Source: Streptomyces cyaneus (GTDB lineage: Bacteria > Actinomycetota > Actinomycetes > Streptomycetales > Streptomycetaceae). From it: a stretch of DNA of 64,000 nt. The stretch lies in the NCBI RefSeq assembly GCF_004028635.1, contig NZ_RQJW01000004.1:434001-498000 (forward strand), in the 5' to 3' direction. Below the pieces are notes generated by a model that saw nothing but the letters and a program-made list of their open reading frames with translations, was not told where the DNA came from and ran no database searches. Below are positions 26,928 to 34,508 of this stretch, one piece after another (the stretch's first letter is position 1; each line of letters begins with the position of its first letter). The position numbers were made by a program, and so were the translations under genes.

Positions 26928-27239
26928 TCAGTAGCTCGGGCCGGCGACCGCGGGCCCGGTGAAGTGGTTCTGGGACTCCTGCTCGGCGCGCTCGTAGGAC
27001 GTGGCGTTCTCGTCCAGCTTGGCCGCCGAGTTCTCCCCGTCCTCCTTCATCGGGCTCTTGATGGCCTCCATCCAGGTGGCCATCAGCTGGCCGAACTCCT
27101 TGGCCGCGTCGCCGTGGCCGAAGTCGCCGCTGGAGTCCCCGAGTTCGTCGAGCTTCACCTTGTCGCTCCGGCCCACGGAGTCCTTGATCTTCTTGGAAGC
27201 CGACCGCAGCTCGGACGGCTCGACATCGAACTGGCCCAT
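26928..27239 (-). CDS. WXG100-like small protein (type VII secretion substrate family)
   Basis: A 103-residue all-helical protein. Two helices (ELRSASKKIKDSVG and AAKEFGQLMATWMEAIKS) flank GDSSGDFGHGDAA, where WXG100 proteins have the W-x-G turn. The strict W-x-G is missing, with FGHG instead. Near the C-terminus SYERAEQESQ carries a Y-x-x-x-E sequence, matching the YxxxD/E export signal of ESX substrates. The start has a GGGGGGAG ribosome site. It probably pairs with the WXG domain of the next gene product to form a helical hairpin dimer for export. No secretion machinery genes are in the window. Confidence 0.6.
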   Translation of the reverse strand: MGQFDVEPSELRSASKKIKDSVGRSDKVKLDELGDSSGDFGHGDAAKEFGQLMATWMEAIKSPMKEDGENSAAKLDENATSYERAEQESQNHFTGPAVAGPSY

Positions 27240-27262
27240 TCGCTCCCCCCTCTACGTCCAAG

Positions 27263-27288
27263 AGGGTGCGAACGCGCGTCCGCACCCT
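27263..27288 (-). promoter_or_regulatory. Inverted repeat in the leader of the WXG100-like gene
   Basis: Perfect 8-base arms AGGGTGCG (27263-27270) and CGCACCCT (27281-27288) with a 10-base loop lie 24 bases before the WXG100-like start. It could be a regulator site, an mRNA leader hairpin, or the terminator of the membrane-protein gene upstream. Confidence 0.4.
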
Positions 27289-27411
27289 GATTGTTGAGAA
27301 CGTAAAGAGGGTCTACCAAAGGCAAAGACGCGGCGACACCGGCCTCGGACCTCACATGATTCCTACCGGGAAGCTTCATAGAGCGACCGCATCCGGTGCC
27401 TCGGGGCGGCC

Positions 27412-28119
27412 TTACGGCGCCTGCGGAGGCTGGGCGGGTGACAGGGCGCCCAAGTGGCCGACGGCGTCGGCGAGATACTCAAGCGGCTCGTCGAGCGTCT
27501 CAGTGCTCAGCGGTGTCCGCTCGCGCCAGGTCATCAGCTGGCCGTCGTGGAGGCGGAGCGGCAGCTCCAAGGCACGACGGTCGGACGTGAGGAACTCCGC
27601 CAGGCCGCCGAGCACCACTGCGCGGGCCTGCTCCTCGTCGCGGGAGACGATGTGGAAGTCCTTGTCGAGCTGCGGAATGCCCACCTGCATGGCCCGTCCC
27701 CGGGAGAGGGTGTCGAACCAGCCGTCGCGGTAGACGCGCAGGTCCGGAACCTCCACGCCCACGTTCAGGGCCCAGACGGAGTGGACGGTCACGGTCGTCG
27801 TCTCCGAGTCGATGTCGCTGTCGTAGTAGCGGTACTCGAAGGCGCGGAAGGCGAATCCGCGGTACGTGCCGCTGACGACGTTGTCCCCCGCGGCGTTGCC
27901 GGCCTTGATCGGGAGCGGCTCGGCCCCCTCGTACGCGTCGACGAGGCCCCGTACCGTCTCCTCGTAGGTCCACCCGCGGCTCTCGGCGAACGACTGGAGC
28001 CGGGCGTACCCCTCCTGTTCCGCACGCTTCTTGCGGGCCTTGCGCCGGACCGCCCACACCACGAGCGCCGCGACGCCGCTCCACCACACCAGGACCAGGA
28101 CTGCTTCCGCTCCACTCAT
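27412..28119 (-). CDS. Membrane-anchored protein of unknown function
   Basis: A 235-residue protein. Residues about 5-23 (AVLVLVWWSGVAALVVWAV) form one helix followed by a basic patch (RRKARKKR), so the bulk should be cytoplasmic. The soluble part has a DUF3137-like look: SFAESRGWTYEETVRG, then GTYRGFAFRAFEYRYYDSD, and WALNVGVEVPDLRVYRDG. I do not recognise a specific family. It lies between a DUF4333 lipoprotein gene and the type VII-like genes, all on the minus strand, and may belong with either. Confidence 0.6.
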   Translation of the reverse strand: MSGAEAVLVLVWWSGVAALVVWAVRRKARKKRAEQEGYARLQSFAESRGWTYEETVRGLVDAYEGAEPLPIKAGNAAGDNVVSGTYRGFAFRAFEYRYYDSDIDSETTTVTVHSVWALNVGVEVPDLRVYRDGWFDTLSRGRAMQVGIPQLDKDFHIVSRDEEQARAVVLGGLAEFLTSDRRALELPLRLHDGQLMTWRERTPLSTETLDEPLEYLADAVGHLGALSPAQPPQAP

Positions 28120-28248
28120 GGTGACAGCATCCCCCGAGGCCCCTCTGCGGGCCCACCCCCCTGGTGCTCCATCACAATCCGCACCTCGCGGTCACACATT
28201 TCCCCCGCGCCCGCCGGAACGGTCCGGCGAGCGCGGTGCCGGTCCGGC

Positions 28249-28569
28249 TCAGGAGGCCGTCTGGTCGACCTGGATGCCGTACTTGATCGTGCCGCCGTCG
28301 ACCGAGGTGACCTTGACCGTCACACCGAAGCTCGTGCCGTCGGTCGCGGTGAGCCTGCAGCGCAACGAGGTGCCGACCTTGCCCACGAGGTCCTCGGGGC
28401 AGGTGACGTCCGGCTTCGGCTGTCCCGTCTGCGCGGCGAGCTTCTCGGCCACCGAGTTCGCCACCTCGTCCTTGGACAGCTTGGCCTCCGAGGAGCAGCC
28501 CACCAGCAGCGCGGCGGCGGCTGCAGTGACGAGGCTCCAAGCGGCCAAGGAGGAGGGGGACTTGGGCAT
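28249..28569 (-). CDS. DUF4333 lipoprotein
   Basis: A 106-residue secreted lipoprotein. The signal ends at the lipobox LLVGC (Cys25). The mature part has the DUF4333 layout: LSKDEVANSVAEKLAAQTG, then PDVTCPEDLVGKVGTSLRCRL with the conserved cysteine pair (presumably a disulfide outside the cell), and a final strand pair GVTVKVTSVDGG. Function of the family is unknown. ATG 28569 was taken from signal-peptide position. Confidence 0.75.
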   Translation of the reverse strand: MPKSPSSLAAWSLVTAAAAALLVGCSSEAKLSKDEVANSVAEKLAAQTGQPKPDVTCPEDLVGKVGTSLRCRLTATDGTSFGVTVKVTSVDGGTIKYGIQVDQTAS

Positions 28570-28883
28570 AACGGGCTCCGTTCAGGGCGGGGAGGACCAC
28601 GAGGGTCGGAAGATGACGCTCGTCAGTGCGACTGTTTATCAGCCCGGGCTGCCCTCCTGAAGGATCTTCACATCCTCCCGCTCCTGCCCGCGAGTGATCT
28701 TCACCTGCCGTGAATGGACAGCGCCCGCCGACGGAACGTTCCGTCGGCGGGCGCCTGAGGGTCGCGAACCAGTGGGTCGAGCGAGAGGTCCGGTTCACGA
28801 CGGACGGGGACGCGGGCGGGGATCGGCGGCCGATCCCCTGCACGTCAGTGAATGATCAAGAGGTCAATGGATGTCAGCCGATC
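28570..28883. other. Gene-free interval holding a 34-base palindrome
   Basis: A 314-base interval between the DUF4333 gene and the response-regulator gene, both on the minus strand. Apart from the palindrome at 28721-28754 it should hold the lipoprotein promoter; no other structure was recognised. Confidence 0.5.
28721..28754. terminator. 34-base perfect palindrome without loop
   Basis: Each 17-base half (GCGCCCGCCGACGGAAC and its complement) meets at the central AACGTT with no spacer. It lies 130 bases past the response-regulator stop. RNA from either strand would form a very stable hairpin, so a bidirectional terminator is the simplest reading; a protein-binding site or cruciform is the alternative. 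Confidence 0.6.
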
Positions 28884-29546
28884 TCAGTGGATGATGCCGG
28901 TGCGCAGGGCCACGGCGACCATGCCGGCGCGGTCGCCGGTGCCCAGCTTGCGGGCGATTCGGGCGAGGTGGCTCTTGACGGTCAGGGCGGACAGGCCCAT
29001 CGAGACGCCGATCGCCTTGTTCGACTGGCCCTCCGCCACCAGCCGCAGCACCTCGACCTCGCGACCGGACAGCTCGCGGTAGCCGCCCGGGTGGCTCGGG
29101 GCACCCGGGTGGCGACGGTGCATACGGGCGGCGGCGGCGCCGATGGGGGCGGCACCAGGCCGGGTGGGGAGCCCGACGTTGGTGCGGGTGCCGGTGACGA
29201 CGTAGCCCTTCACACCGCCGGCGAGGGCGTTGCGTACGGCGCCGATGTCGTCGGCGGCGGACAGGGCGAGGCCGTTGGGCCAGCCCGCGGCGCGGGTCTC
29301 CGACAGGAGGGTGAGGCCGGAGCCGTCGGGCAGGTGGACGTCGGCGACGCAGATGTCGCGGGGGTTGCCGATGCGGGGACGAGCCTCCGCGATGGACGAG
29401 GCCTCGATGACGTCGCGCACACCGAGCGCCCAGAGATGTCGGGTGACGGTGGAGCGGACGCGGGGATCGGCGACGACCACCATGGCGGTGGGCTTGTTCG
29501 GGCGGTAGGCGACCAGGCTTGCGGGCTGCTCGAGGAGAACGGACAC
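28884..29546 (-). CDS. Orphan response regulator, NarL/LuxR type, with degenerate receiver
   Basis: A 220-residue two-domain regulator. The receiver (about 20-135) keeps the phospho-acceptor context VADVHLPDGSGL, but the usual acidic pair is reduced to one (VVVADPRV) and the conserved lysine of the last strand is replaced (VKGYVVTGT). Then comes a Pro/Ala/Arg-rich linker and a LuxR-type HTH (LSGREVEVLRLVAEGQSNKAIG, VKSHLARIARKLG). No sensor kinase gene is adjacent. Phosphorylation-independent control is therefore plausible. GTG 29546 has GGAGG 4 bases upstream. Upstream DNA is unusually AT-rich (around 29620-29700), fitting a promoter region. Confidence 0.82.
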   Translation of the reverse strand: MSVLLEQPASLVAYRPNKPTAMVVVADPRVRSTVTRHLWALGVRDVIEASSIAEARPRIGNPRDICVADVHLPDGSGLTLLSETRAAGWPNGLALSAADDIGAVRNALAGGVKGYVVTGTRTNVGLPTRPGAAPIGAAAARMHRRHPGAPSHPGGYRELSGREVEVLRLVAEGQSNKAIGVSMGLSALTVKSHLARIARKLGTGDRAGMVAVALRTGIIH

Positions 29547-29804
29547 CAGGCCTCCTGGGTGCGGGGACGGCTTTCAAGGTCACAGTCGTCTTCGGCACCA
29601 AACCCGTGGCCCTTTAGGGAAAGATCACGATTTAGTGAGTAACAATCGGGGCAATTCAGACACGTGGTCGATCGTTCGGTGAGCGAATTGGCTCGATCGA
29701 GAGCTATTCCTGACCGAAAGTGGCCGTATCGACAAAGTGATGGTCAAGCGTGTGGCGGTTCGAGCAGGTGACCGTCAAGCGAGCGGCGAGCGAGCGGACG
29801 GCGG

Positions 29805-30479
29805 TCAGCGGGACTGCGGATCGCGGCGCTGCGGCAGCGTCACCACCGACGCGTCACCCGGCCCCGCCGGAGGCAGGCCCGCGACCTGGGCCAGCAGGTC
29901 GCACCACGACGCCAGATGGGCCGCGGTGTCCGGAACGCCGCCCAGGCCCTCACGGGGCGTCCAGGAGGCCCGGATCTCGATCTGCGAGGCCGCCGGGCGT
30001 TCGGCCAGGCCGCCGAAGTAGTGCGAACTCGCGCGCGTGACGGTGCCGCTCGCCTCGCCGTACGACAGTCCGCGGGCCTGGAGCGCGCCGGTCAGCCAGG
30101 ACCAGCACACGTCGGGCAGCAGCGGGTCGGCGGCCATCTCCGGCTCCAGCTCCGCGCGCACCAGGGTCACCAGCCGGAAGGAACCCCGCCAGGCGTCGTG
30201 CCCCGCCGGGTCGTGCAGCAGCACCAGACGGCCGTCGGCCAGGTCCTGGTCACCGTCGACGACGGCGGCCTCCAGCGCGTACGCGTACGGAGCCAGGCGC
30301 TGGGGCGCCTTTGTCTGCTCGACCTCGATCTGCGGCCGCAGTCGCGCGGCCCTGAGCGCGTCGACAGCGGCCCGGAAGGGCGCCGGAGCCGTACTGCTCC
30401 CGTCCAAGTCGCCCTCCTTGGCGTCCTTTGCGTCCATTCCGCCAGCGCCGTCCGACAGTCGTTCCTGAGCCGCAGCCAT
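29805..30479 (-). CDS. DUF3000 family protein
   Basis: A 224-residue actinobacterial protein of unknown function. It contains PFRAAVDALRAARLRPQIEVEQ, YALEAAVVDGDQDLADGRLV, PDVCWSWLTGALQARGLSYGEASGTVTR and QIEIRASWTPREG, which I recognise as DUF3000. ATG 30479 is chosen because TAATCT on the minus strand (30487-30492) ends 7 bases before it, giving a leaderless mRNA; a longer frame upstream lacks signals. It is divergent from hemE across 104 bases. The conserved neighbourhood of DUF3000 with rnd and hemE suggests an RNA- or haem-linked role, which is speculative. Confidence 0.8.
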   Translation of the reverse strand: MAAAQERLSDGAGGMDAKDAKEGDLDGSSTAPAPFRAAVDALRAARLRPQIEVEQTKAPQRLAPYAYALEAAVVDGDQDLADGRLVLLHDPAGHDAWRGSFRLVTLVRAELEPEMAADPLLPDVCWSWLTGALQARGLSYGEASGTVTRASSHYFGGLAERPAASQIEIRASWTPREGLGGVPDTAAHLASWCDLLAQVAGLPPAGPGDASVVTLPQRRDPQSR

Positions 30480-30583
30480 GCCGGGAAGATTAAGGGGAAC
30501 GGGGGCTTCGTGCAGGGAGAGACACCCGGACAACACGGCAACCCCAACGCCGGGCCCTGTGCGGCCGTGCGAGACTTGCCCCC

Positions 30584-31651
30584 GTGAGTGCCAACCAGAC
30601 GCCGCCGCCAGCCACGCCCGACGCAGTCAAGGATTCAGCCTTCCTCAAGGCGTGCAGGCGCGAACCCGTGCCGCACACGCCCGTGTGGTTCATGCGACAG
30701 GCCGGGCGCTCCCTGCCGGAGTACCGCAAGGTGCGCGAGGGCATCCCGATGCTCGAGTCGTGCATGCGGCCCGAGCTGGTCACCGAGATCACCCTGCAGC
30801 CCGTGCGCCGGCACAACGTGGACGCGGCGATCTACTTCAGCGACATCGTCGTCCCGCTCAAGGCCATCGGCATCGACCTCGACATCAAGCCCGGCGTCGG
30901 CCCGGTCGTCGAGAACCCGATCCGCACCCGCGCCGACCTCGCCCAGCTGCGCGACCTCACCCCCGAGGACGTCTCGTACGTCACCGAGGCCATCGGCCTG
31001 CTCACCCGCGAACTCGGCGCCACCCCGCTCATCGGTTTCGCCGGCGCGCCTTTCACCCTTGCGAGCTACCTCGTCGAGGGCGGCCCGTCCCGCACGTACG
31101 AGAACGCCAAGGCGATGATGTACGGCGACCCCGAGCTCTGGTCCGACCTGCTCGACCGCCTCGCCGACATCACGGCCGCCTTCCTCAAGGTCCAGATCGA
31201 GGCCGGCGCCTCCGCGGTCCAGCTCTTCGACTCCTGGGTCGGCTCCCTCGCCCCCGCCGACTACCGGCGCTCGGTGATGCCCCACTCGGCCAAGGTCTTC
31301 CAGGCGGTCGCCGAGTACGGCGTCCCGCGCATCCACTTCGGCGTCGGCACCGGTGAGTTGCTGAAGCTCATGGGCGAGGCCGGCGCGGACGTCGTCGGCG
31401 TCGACTGGCGCGTGCCGCTGGACGAGGCCGCCCGCCGCGTCGGCCCCGGCAAGGCGCTCCAGGGCAACCTCGACCCGACGATCCTCTTCACCACCCCCGA
31501 GGCCGTCGAGGCCAAGGCCCGCGAGGTGCTCGACGCCGCCGCCGGTCTCGAGGGCCATGTCTTCAACCTCGGCCACGGCGTCATGCCGTCCACCGACCCG
31601 GACGCGCTGACCCGGCTCGTCGAGTACGTCCACACGCAGACGGCCCGGTGA
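30584..31651 (+). CDS. hemE: Uroporphyrinogen decarboxylase
   Basis: A 355-residue enzyme converting uroporphyrinogen III to coproporphyrinogen III by four decarboxylations. The substrate-binding signature TPVWFMRQAGRSLPEYR is near the N-terminus (residues 23-39), with the catalytic Asp region IYFSDIVVPLKAIGIDL, GFAGAPFTLASYLVEGG, and the C-terminal FNLGHGVMPSTDPDALTRLV. GTG 30584 has no ribosome site but GAGACT at 30571-30576 ends 7 bases before it, so it may be leaderless. The product feeds CgoX and ChdC encoded at 35681 and 37147. It converges on the rhomboid gene. Confidence 0.96.
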   Translation: MSANQTPPPATPDAVKDSAFLKACRREPVPHTPVWFMRQAGRSLPEYRKVREGIPMLESCMRPELVTEITLQPVRRHNVDAAIYFSDIVVPLKAIGIDLDIKPGVGPVVENPIRTRADLAQLRDLTPEDVSYVTEAIGLLTRELGATPLIGFAGAPFTLASYLVEGGPSRTYENAKAMMYGDPELWSDLLDRLADITAAFLKVQIEAGASAVQLFDSWVGSLAPADYRRSVMPHSAKVFQAVAEYGVPRIHFGVGTGELLKLMGEAGADVVGVDWRVPLDEAARRVGPGKALQGNLDPTILFTTPEAVEAKAREVLDAAAGLEGHVFNLGHGVMPSTDPDALTRLVEYVHTQTAR

Positions 31652-31686
31652 ACCGGTAAGGAAGCGGACGGCTCGGCAAGAGGCGC

Positions 31687-32511
31687 TCACCACGTCTGCC
31701 GGGGCCGCGCCCGCCTGCCGAACAGCAGGCCGCGCGGTTCCGGTGGCGACGGTGTCCCCGGTTTGAGCGGCCAGGCGAGCGCCATGCCCGCGAGGAAGCC
31801 CACGATGTGCGCCGCGTACGCCACGGTGCCCGCCTCGGAGACGCCCTCGCCGGACGAGTACACCGCCTGCAGCCCGAACCAGAAGCCGAGCACCAGCCAG
31901 GCCGGCAGCCGCAGCGGCAGGAAGATCAGGAACGGGACCAGGACCCACACCCTGGCCTTCGGATACAGCACGAGATAGGCGCCCAGCACGCCCGCGATGG
32001 CCCCGGACGCGCCGATCAGCGGGTCGGCGGAGTCGTCGTTGAGGATCGCGAAGCCGTACGACGCCGCGTAGCCGCAGACGACGTAGAAGAGCAGGTACCG
32101 CACATGGCCCATGCGGTCCTCGATGTTGTTGCCGAAGATCAGCAGGAAGAGCAGGTTGCCCAGCAGGTGCAGCCAGCTGCCGTGCAGGAACATCGCGGTG
32201 AAGACGGACAGCGCCGGGGACTTGTCGTACTCCGGCGCGCCGATCACACAGCCGGGGCCCTGGGCGCCCACGGCGACCTCGCCCGTGGGGACCACCCTCG
32301 GCAGCTGGTCGTGGATCAACTCCCTCGGCACCGCCGCGTAGTGGTCCAGGAACGCGTGCAGATGGCACAGCTGGGCCAGGCTGCTCTCACCGGCCACGGA
32401 GCCGGCTATGCCGGGCGTGGACAGGAACACGAGGACGTTCGCGGCGATCAGCGCGTAGGTCACCCACGGGGTGCGGCGGACCGGGTTCACGTCATGGACG
32501 GGTATGACCAC
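31687..32511 (-). CDS. Rhomboid-family intramembrane serine protease
   Basis: A 274-residue protein with about seven membrane helices. The catalytic serine is Ser169 in LIGASGAIAGVLGAY and the histidine is His235 in AYAAHIVGFLAGMAL. The family motif FLHGSWLHLLGNLLFLLIFGNNIED is also present. An unusually long loop after helix 1 (about residues 40-100) carries LCHLHAFLDHYAAVPREL, as in eukaryotic-like rhomboids. Cleaves membrane proteins within the bilayer; substrates unknown. It converges with hemE with 35 bases between stops. Confidence 0.92.
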   Translation of the reverse strand: MVIPVHDVNPVRRTPWVTYALIAANVLVFLSTPGIAGSVAGESSLAQLCHLHAFLDHYAAVPRELIHDQLPRVVPTGEVAVGAQGPGCVIGAPEYDKSPALSVFTAMFLHGSWLHLLGNLLFLLIFGNNIEDRMGHVRYLLFYVVCGYAASYGFAILNDDSADPLIGASGAIAGVLGAYLVLYPKARVWVLVPFLIFLPLRLPAWLVLGFWFGLQAVYSSGEGVSEAGTVAYAAHIVGFLAGMALAWPLKPGTPSPPEPRGLLFGRRARPRQTW

Positions 32512-32636
32512 GAGGGATTTCTGCCCGGGATACGTCCGGCGAACCGGTGAACGCCGTCGCCTGTGCGCGCGTATGTCTTCTCAACCGCCCGCGGCACGGG
32601 GAAGGCGGGTCGCGGGGACTACGTGAGGAACAGGCG

Positions 32637-32975
32637 ATGAACGACCGAGTTACTCCTCCGATGCACGCGTTGCCGGACGGGGAGGCCGAGCTCTCCATGG
32701 TGGTGCGGCTGCCGTGGGAAGACGTGGCCCGGCTGGGGCAGGAGGCGGGGCGGCTTGCTGCGCAGATGCAGCGGCCGGTGACGCTTGATGAGGCCGTCAG
32801 TCATCGGTTGCGGTCCTCCAGGCCTGCGGCTGCGCATGCCAAGCCGGCGGGGGAGCAGCCGGCTGCTGCCGCCGCCATGCCGCCGAGTGTGAGTGCGTCG
32901 GTGTCGTCGTTGCCCTCGCGGCCGCCGGCTGAGCAGGCTCGGCAGGCCATTGAGAGGATCAACGGATCTGCCTAG
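32637..32975 (+). CDS. Small hypothetical protein
   Basis: A 112-residue protein of unknown function. The N-terminal half looks folded (ELSMVVRLPWEDVARLGQEA, then PVTLDEAVSHRL), while the C-terminal half is an Ala/Pro/Ser-rich disordered tail ending in the helix EQARQAIERINGSA. It resembles short antitoxin or adaptor-like proteins only in general shape. ATG 32637 follows GAGG at 32625-32628. Codon bias is Streptomyces-like in the first half and weaker in the tail. Confidence 0.6.
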   Translation: MNDRVTPPMHALPDGEAELSMVVRLPWEDVARLGQEAGRLAAQMQRPVTLDEAVSHRLRSSRPAAAHAKPAGEQPAAAAAMPPSVSASVSSLPSRPPAEQARQAIERINGSA

Positions 32976-33055
32976 TCGCCGTAGGGGTGTGGGTGGTTCG
33001 GCGGCTGCCGGCTGTCTTTGGCTGGTCGCGCAGTTCCCCGCGCCCCTTTAGGGCG
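32976..33055 (+). repeat. Dispersed intergenic repeat, copy 4
   Basis: The core GTCGCGCAGTTCCCCGCGCC is at 33024-33047. GTAGGGGTGTGGGTGGTTCG at 32981-33000 is the imperfect inverted arm. It sits between two convergent stops (32975 and 33072), fitting a terminator role. Confidence 0.7.
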
Positions 33056-33071
33056 TTGCTCGCGCCGCCTG

Positions 33072-34481
33072 TTATGAGGGTCCGGCGCTTACCGCCTTTG
33101 CCGCCTTCCTGGCTGCCACCAGCACCGGATCCCAGACCGGCGAGAACGGAGGCGCGTAACCCAGGTCCAGGGACACCATCTGTTCCACCGTCATCCCCGC
33201 CGTCAGGGCTACCGCCGCGACGTCGACCCTCTTGCCCGCGCCCTCCCTCCCCACGATCTGTACGCCCAGGAGTCGGCCGGTGCGGCGTTCCGCGAGCATT
33301 TTGACCGTCATCGTCGACGCGCTGGGGTAGTACCCCGCGCGGCTGGTGGACTCGATCGTCGCCGTCACGTACTGCAGGCCCGCTCTGCGCGCGTCCTTCT
33401 CGCGCAGGCCCGTGCGGGCGATCTCCAGGTCGCAGACCTTGCTGACGGCGGTGCCCACCACGCCGGGGAACGTGGCGTAGTCGCCGGCGGCGTTCGTGCC
33501 GATGACCTGGCCGTGTTTGTTGGCGTGGGTGCCGAGGGCGATGTGGCGTTCCTGGCCGGAGACCAGGTCGAGGACCTCGACGCAGTCGCCGCCCGCCCAG
33601 ATGTTCTCGTGGCCGCGCACGCGCATGGCCAGGTCGGTGAGCAGGCCGTCGTGGTTGCCGAGGGGGAGGCCGGCGGCTCGCGCGAGCGTGGTCTCCGGGC
33701 GTACGCCGATACCCAGGACGACCACGTCCGCGGGGTACTCGGCGTCCTCCGTGGCCACGGCGCGGACGCGGCCGTCCTCGCCGGTGAGGATCTTGGTGAC
33801 CTCGGCGTCGTTGACCATGGTGATGCCCAGGCCCTCCATGGCCTGGTGCACCAGGCGGCCCATGTCCGGGTCGAGCGTGGACATGGGCTCGCTGCCGCGG
33901 TTGACGACCGCCACCTCGTAGCCGCGGTTGATGAGTGCCTCGGCCATCTCCACGCCGATGTATCCGGCGCCGACCACGACTGCGCGGCGGCCACGCGTGT
34001 GTGCCAGCGTGTCGATGAGGGCCTGGCCGTCGTCGAGGGTCTGCACGCCGTGCACGCCGGGGGCGTCGGCGCCCGGCATGTCGGGGCGGATCGGGCGGGC
34101 GCCGGTGGCGATCACGAGTTTGTCGTACGACGTCCAGGACTCGGCGCCGGAATCGACGTCACGCGCGCGTACCCGGCCGCCGGCCACGTCGATCTCCGTG
34201 ATCTCCGTCCGCATGCGCAGGTCGATGTCCCGCGCGCGGTGCTCCTCGGCCGTACGGGCGATCAACTGGTCCCGGTCGGGGACGTCGCCGCCCACCCAGT
34301 ACGGGATGCCGCAGGCCGAGTAGGAGGTGAAGTGGCCGCGTTCGAACGCCACGATCTCCAGTTCCTCGGCGCTCTTGAGCCGCCGTGCCTGCGACGCCGC
34401 GGACATCCCCGCGGCGTCGCCCCCGATCACGACCAGTCGCTCCCGCGTACCCCGTACACCCCTCGCAGCGCTCATGTTCAT
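33072..34481 (-). CDS. FAD-dependent pyridine nucleotide-disulfide oxidoreductase (CoA-disulfide reductase-like)
   Basis: A 469-residue flavoprotein. The FAD-binding motif VVIGGDAAGMSAASQARRL is at residues 17-35. The single redox cysteine is Cys57 in SYSACGIPYWVGG, the arrangement of CoA-disulfide reductases, NADH oxidases and NADH peroxidases. The NAD motif is VVVGAGYIGVEMAEAL, and the FAD motif NIWAGGDCVEVLDL follows. The C-terminal dimerisation domain has TVKMLAERRTGRLLGVQIVG. Lack of a CxxxxC pair excludes glutathione- or mercuric-reductase chemistry. Likely role: thiol redox balance, perhaps with CoA or mycothiol-linked substrates (inferred). Confidence 0.85.
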   Translation of the reverse strand: MNMSAARGVRGTRERLVVIGGDAAGMSAASQARRLKSAEELEIVAFERGHFTSYSACGIPYWVGGDVPDRDQLIARTAEEHRARDIDLRMRTEITEIDVAGGRVRARDVDSGAESWTSYDKLVIATGARPIRPDMPGADAPGVHGVQTLDDGQALIDTLAHTRGRRAVVVGAGYIGVEMAEALINRGYEVAVVNRGSEPMSTLDPDMGRLVHQAMEGLGITMVNDAEVTKILTGEDGRVRAVATEDAEYPADVVVLGIGVRPETTLARAAGLPLGNHDGLLTDLAMRVRGHENIWAGGDCVEVLDLVSGQERHIALGTHANKHGQVIGTNAAGDYATFPGVVGTAVSKVCDLEIARTGLREKDARRAGLQYVTATIESTSRAGYYPSASTMTVKMLAERRTGRLLGVQIVGREGAGKRVDVAAVALTAGMTVEQMVSLDLGYAPPFSPVWDPVLVAARKAAKAVSAGPS

Positions 34482-34508
34482 GCGAACACGCTACGAGGGC
34501 CGGGCATT

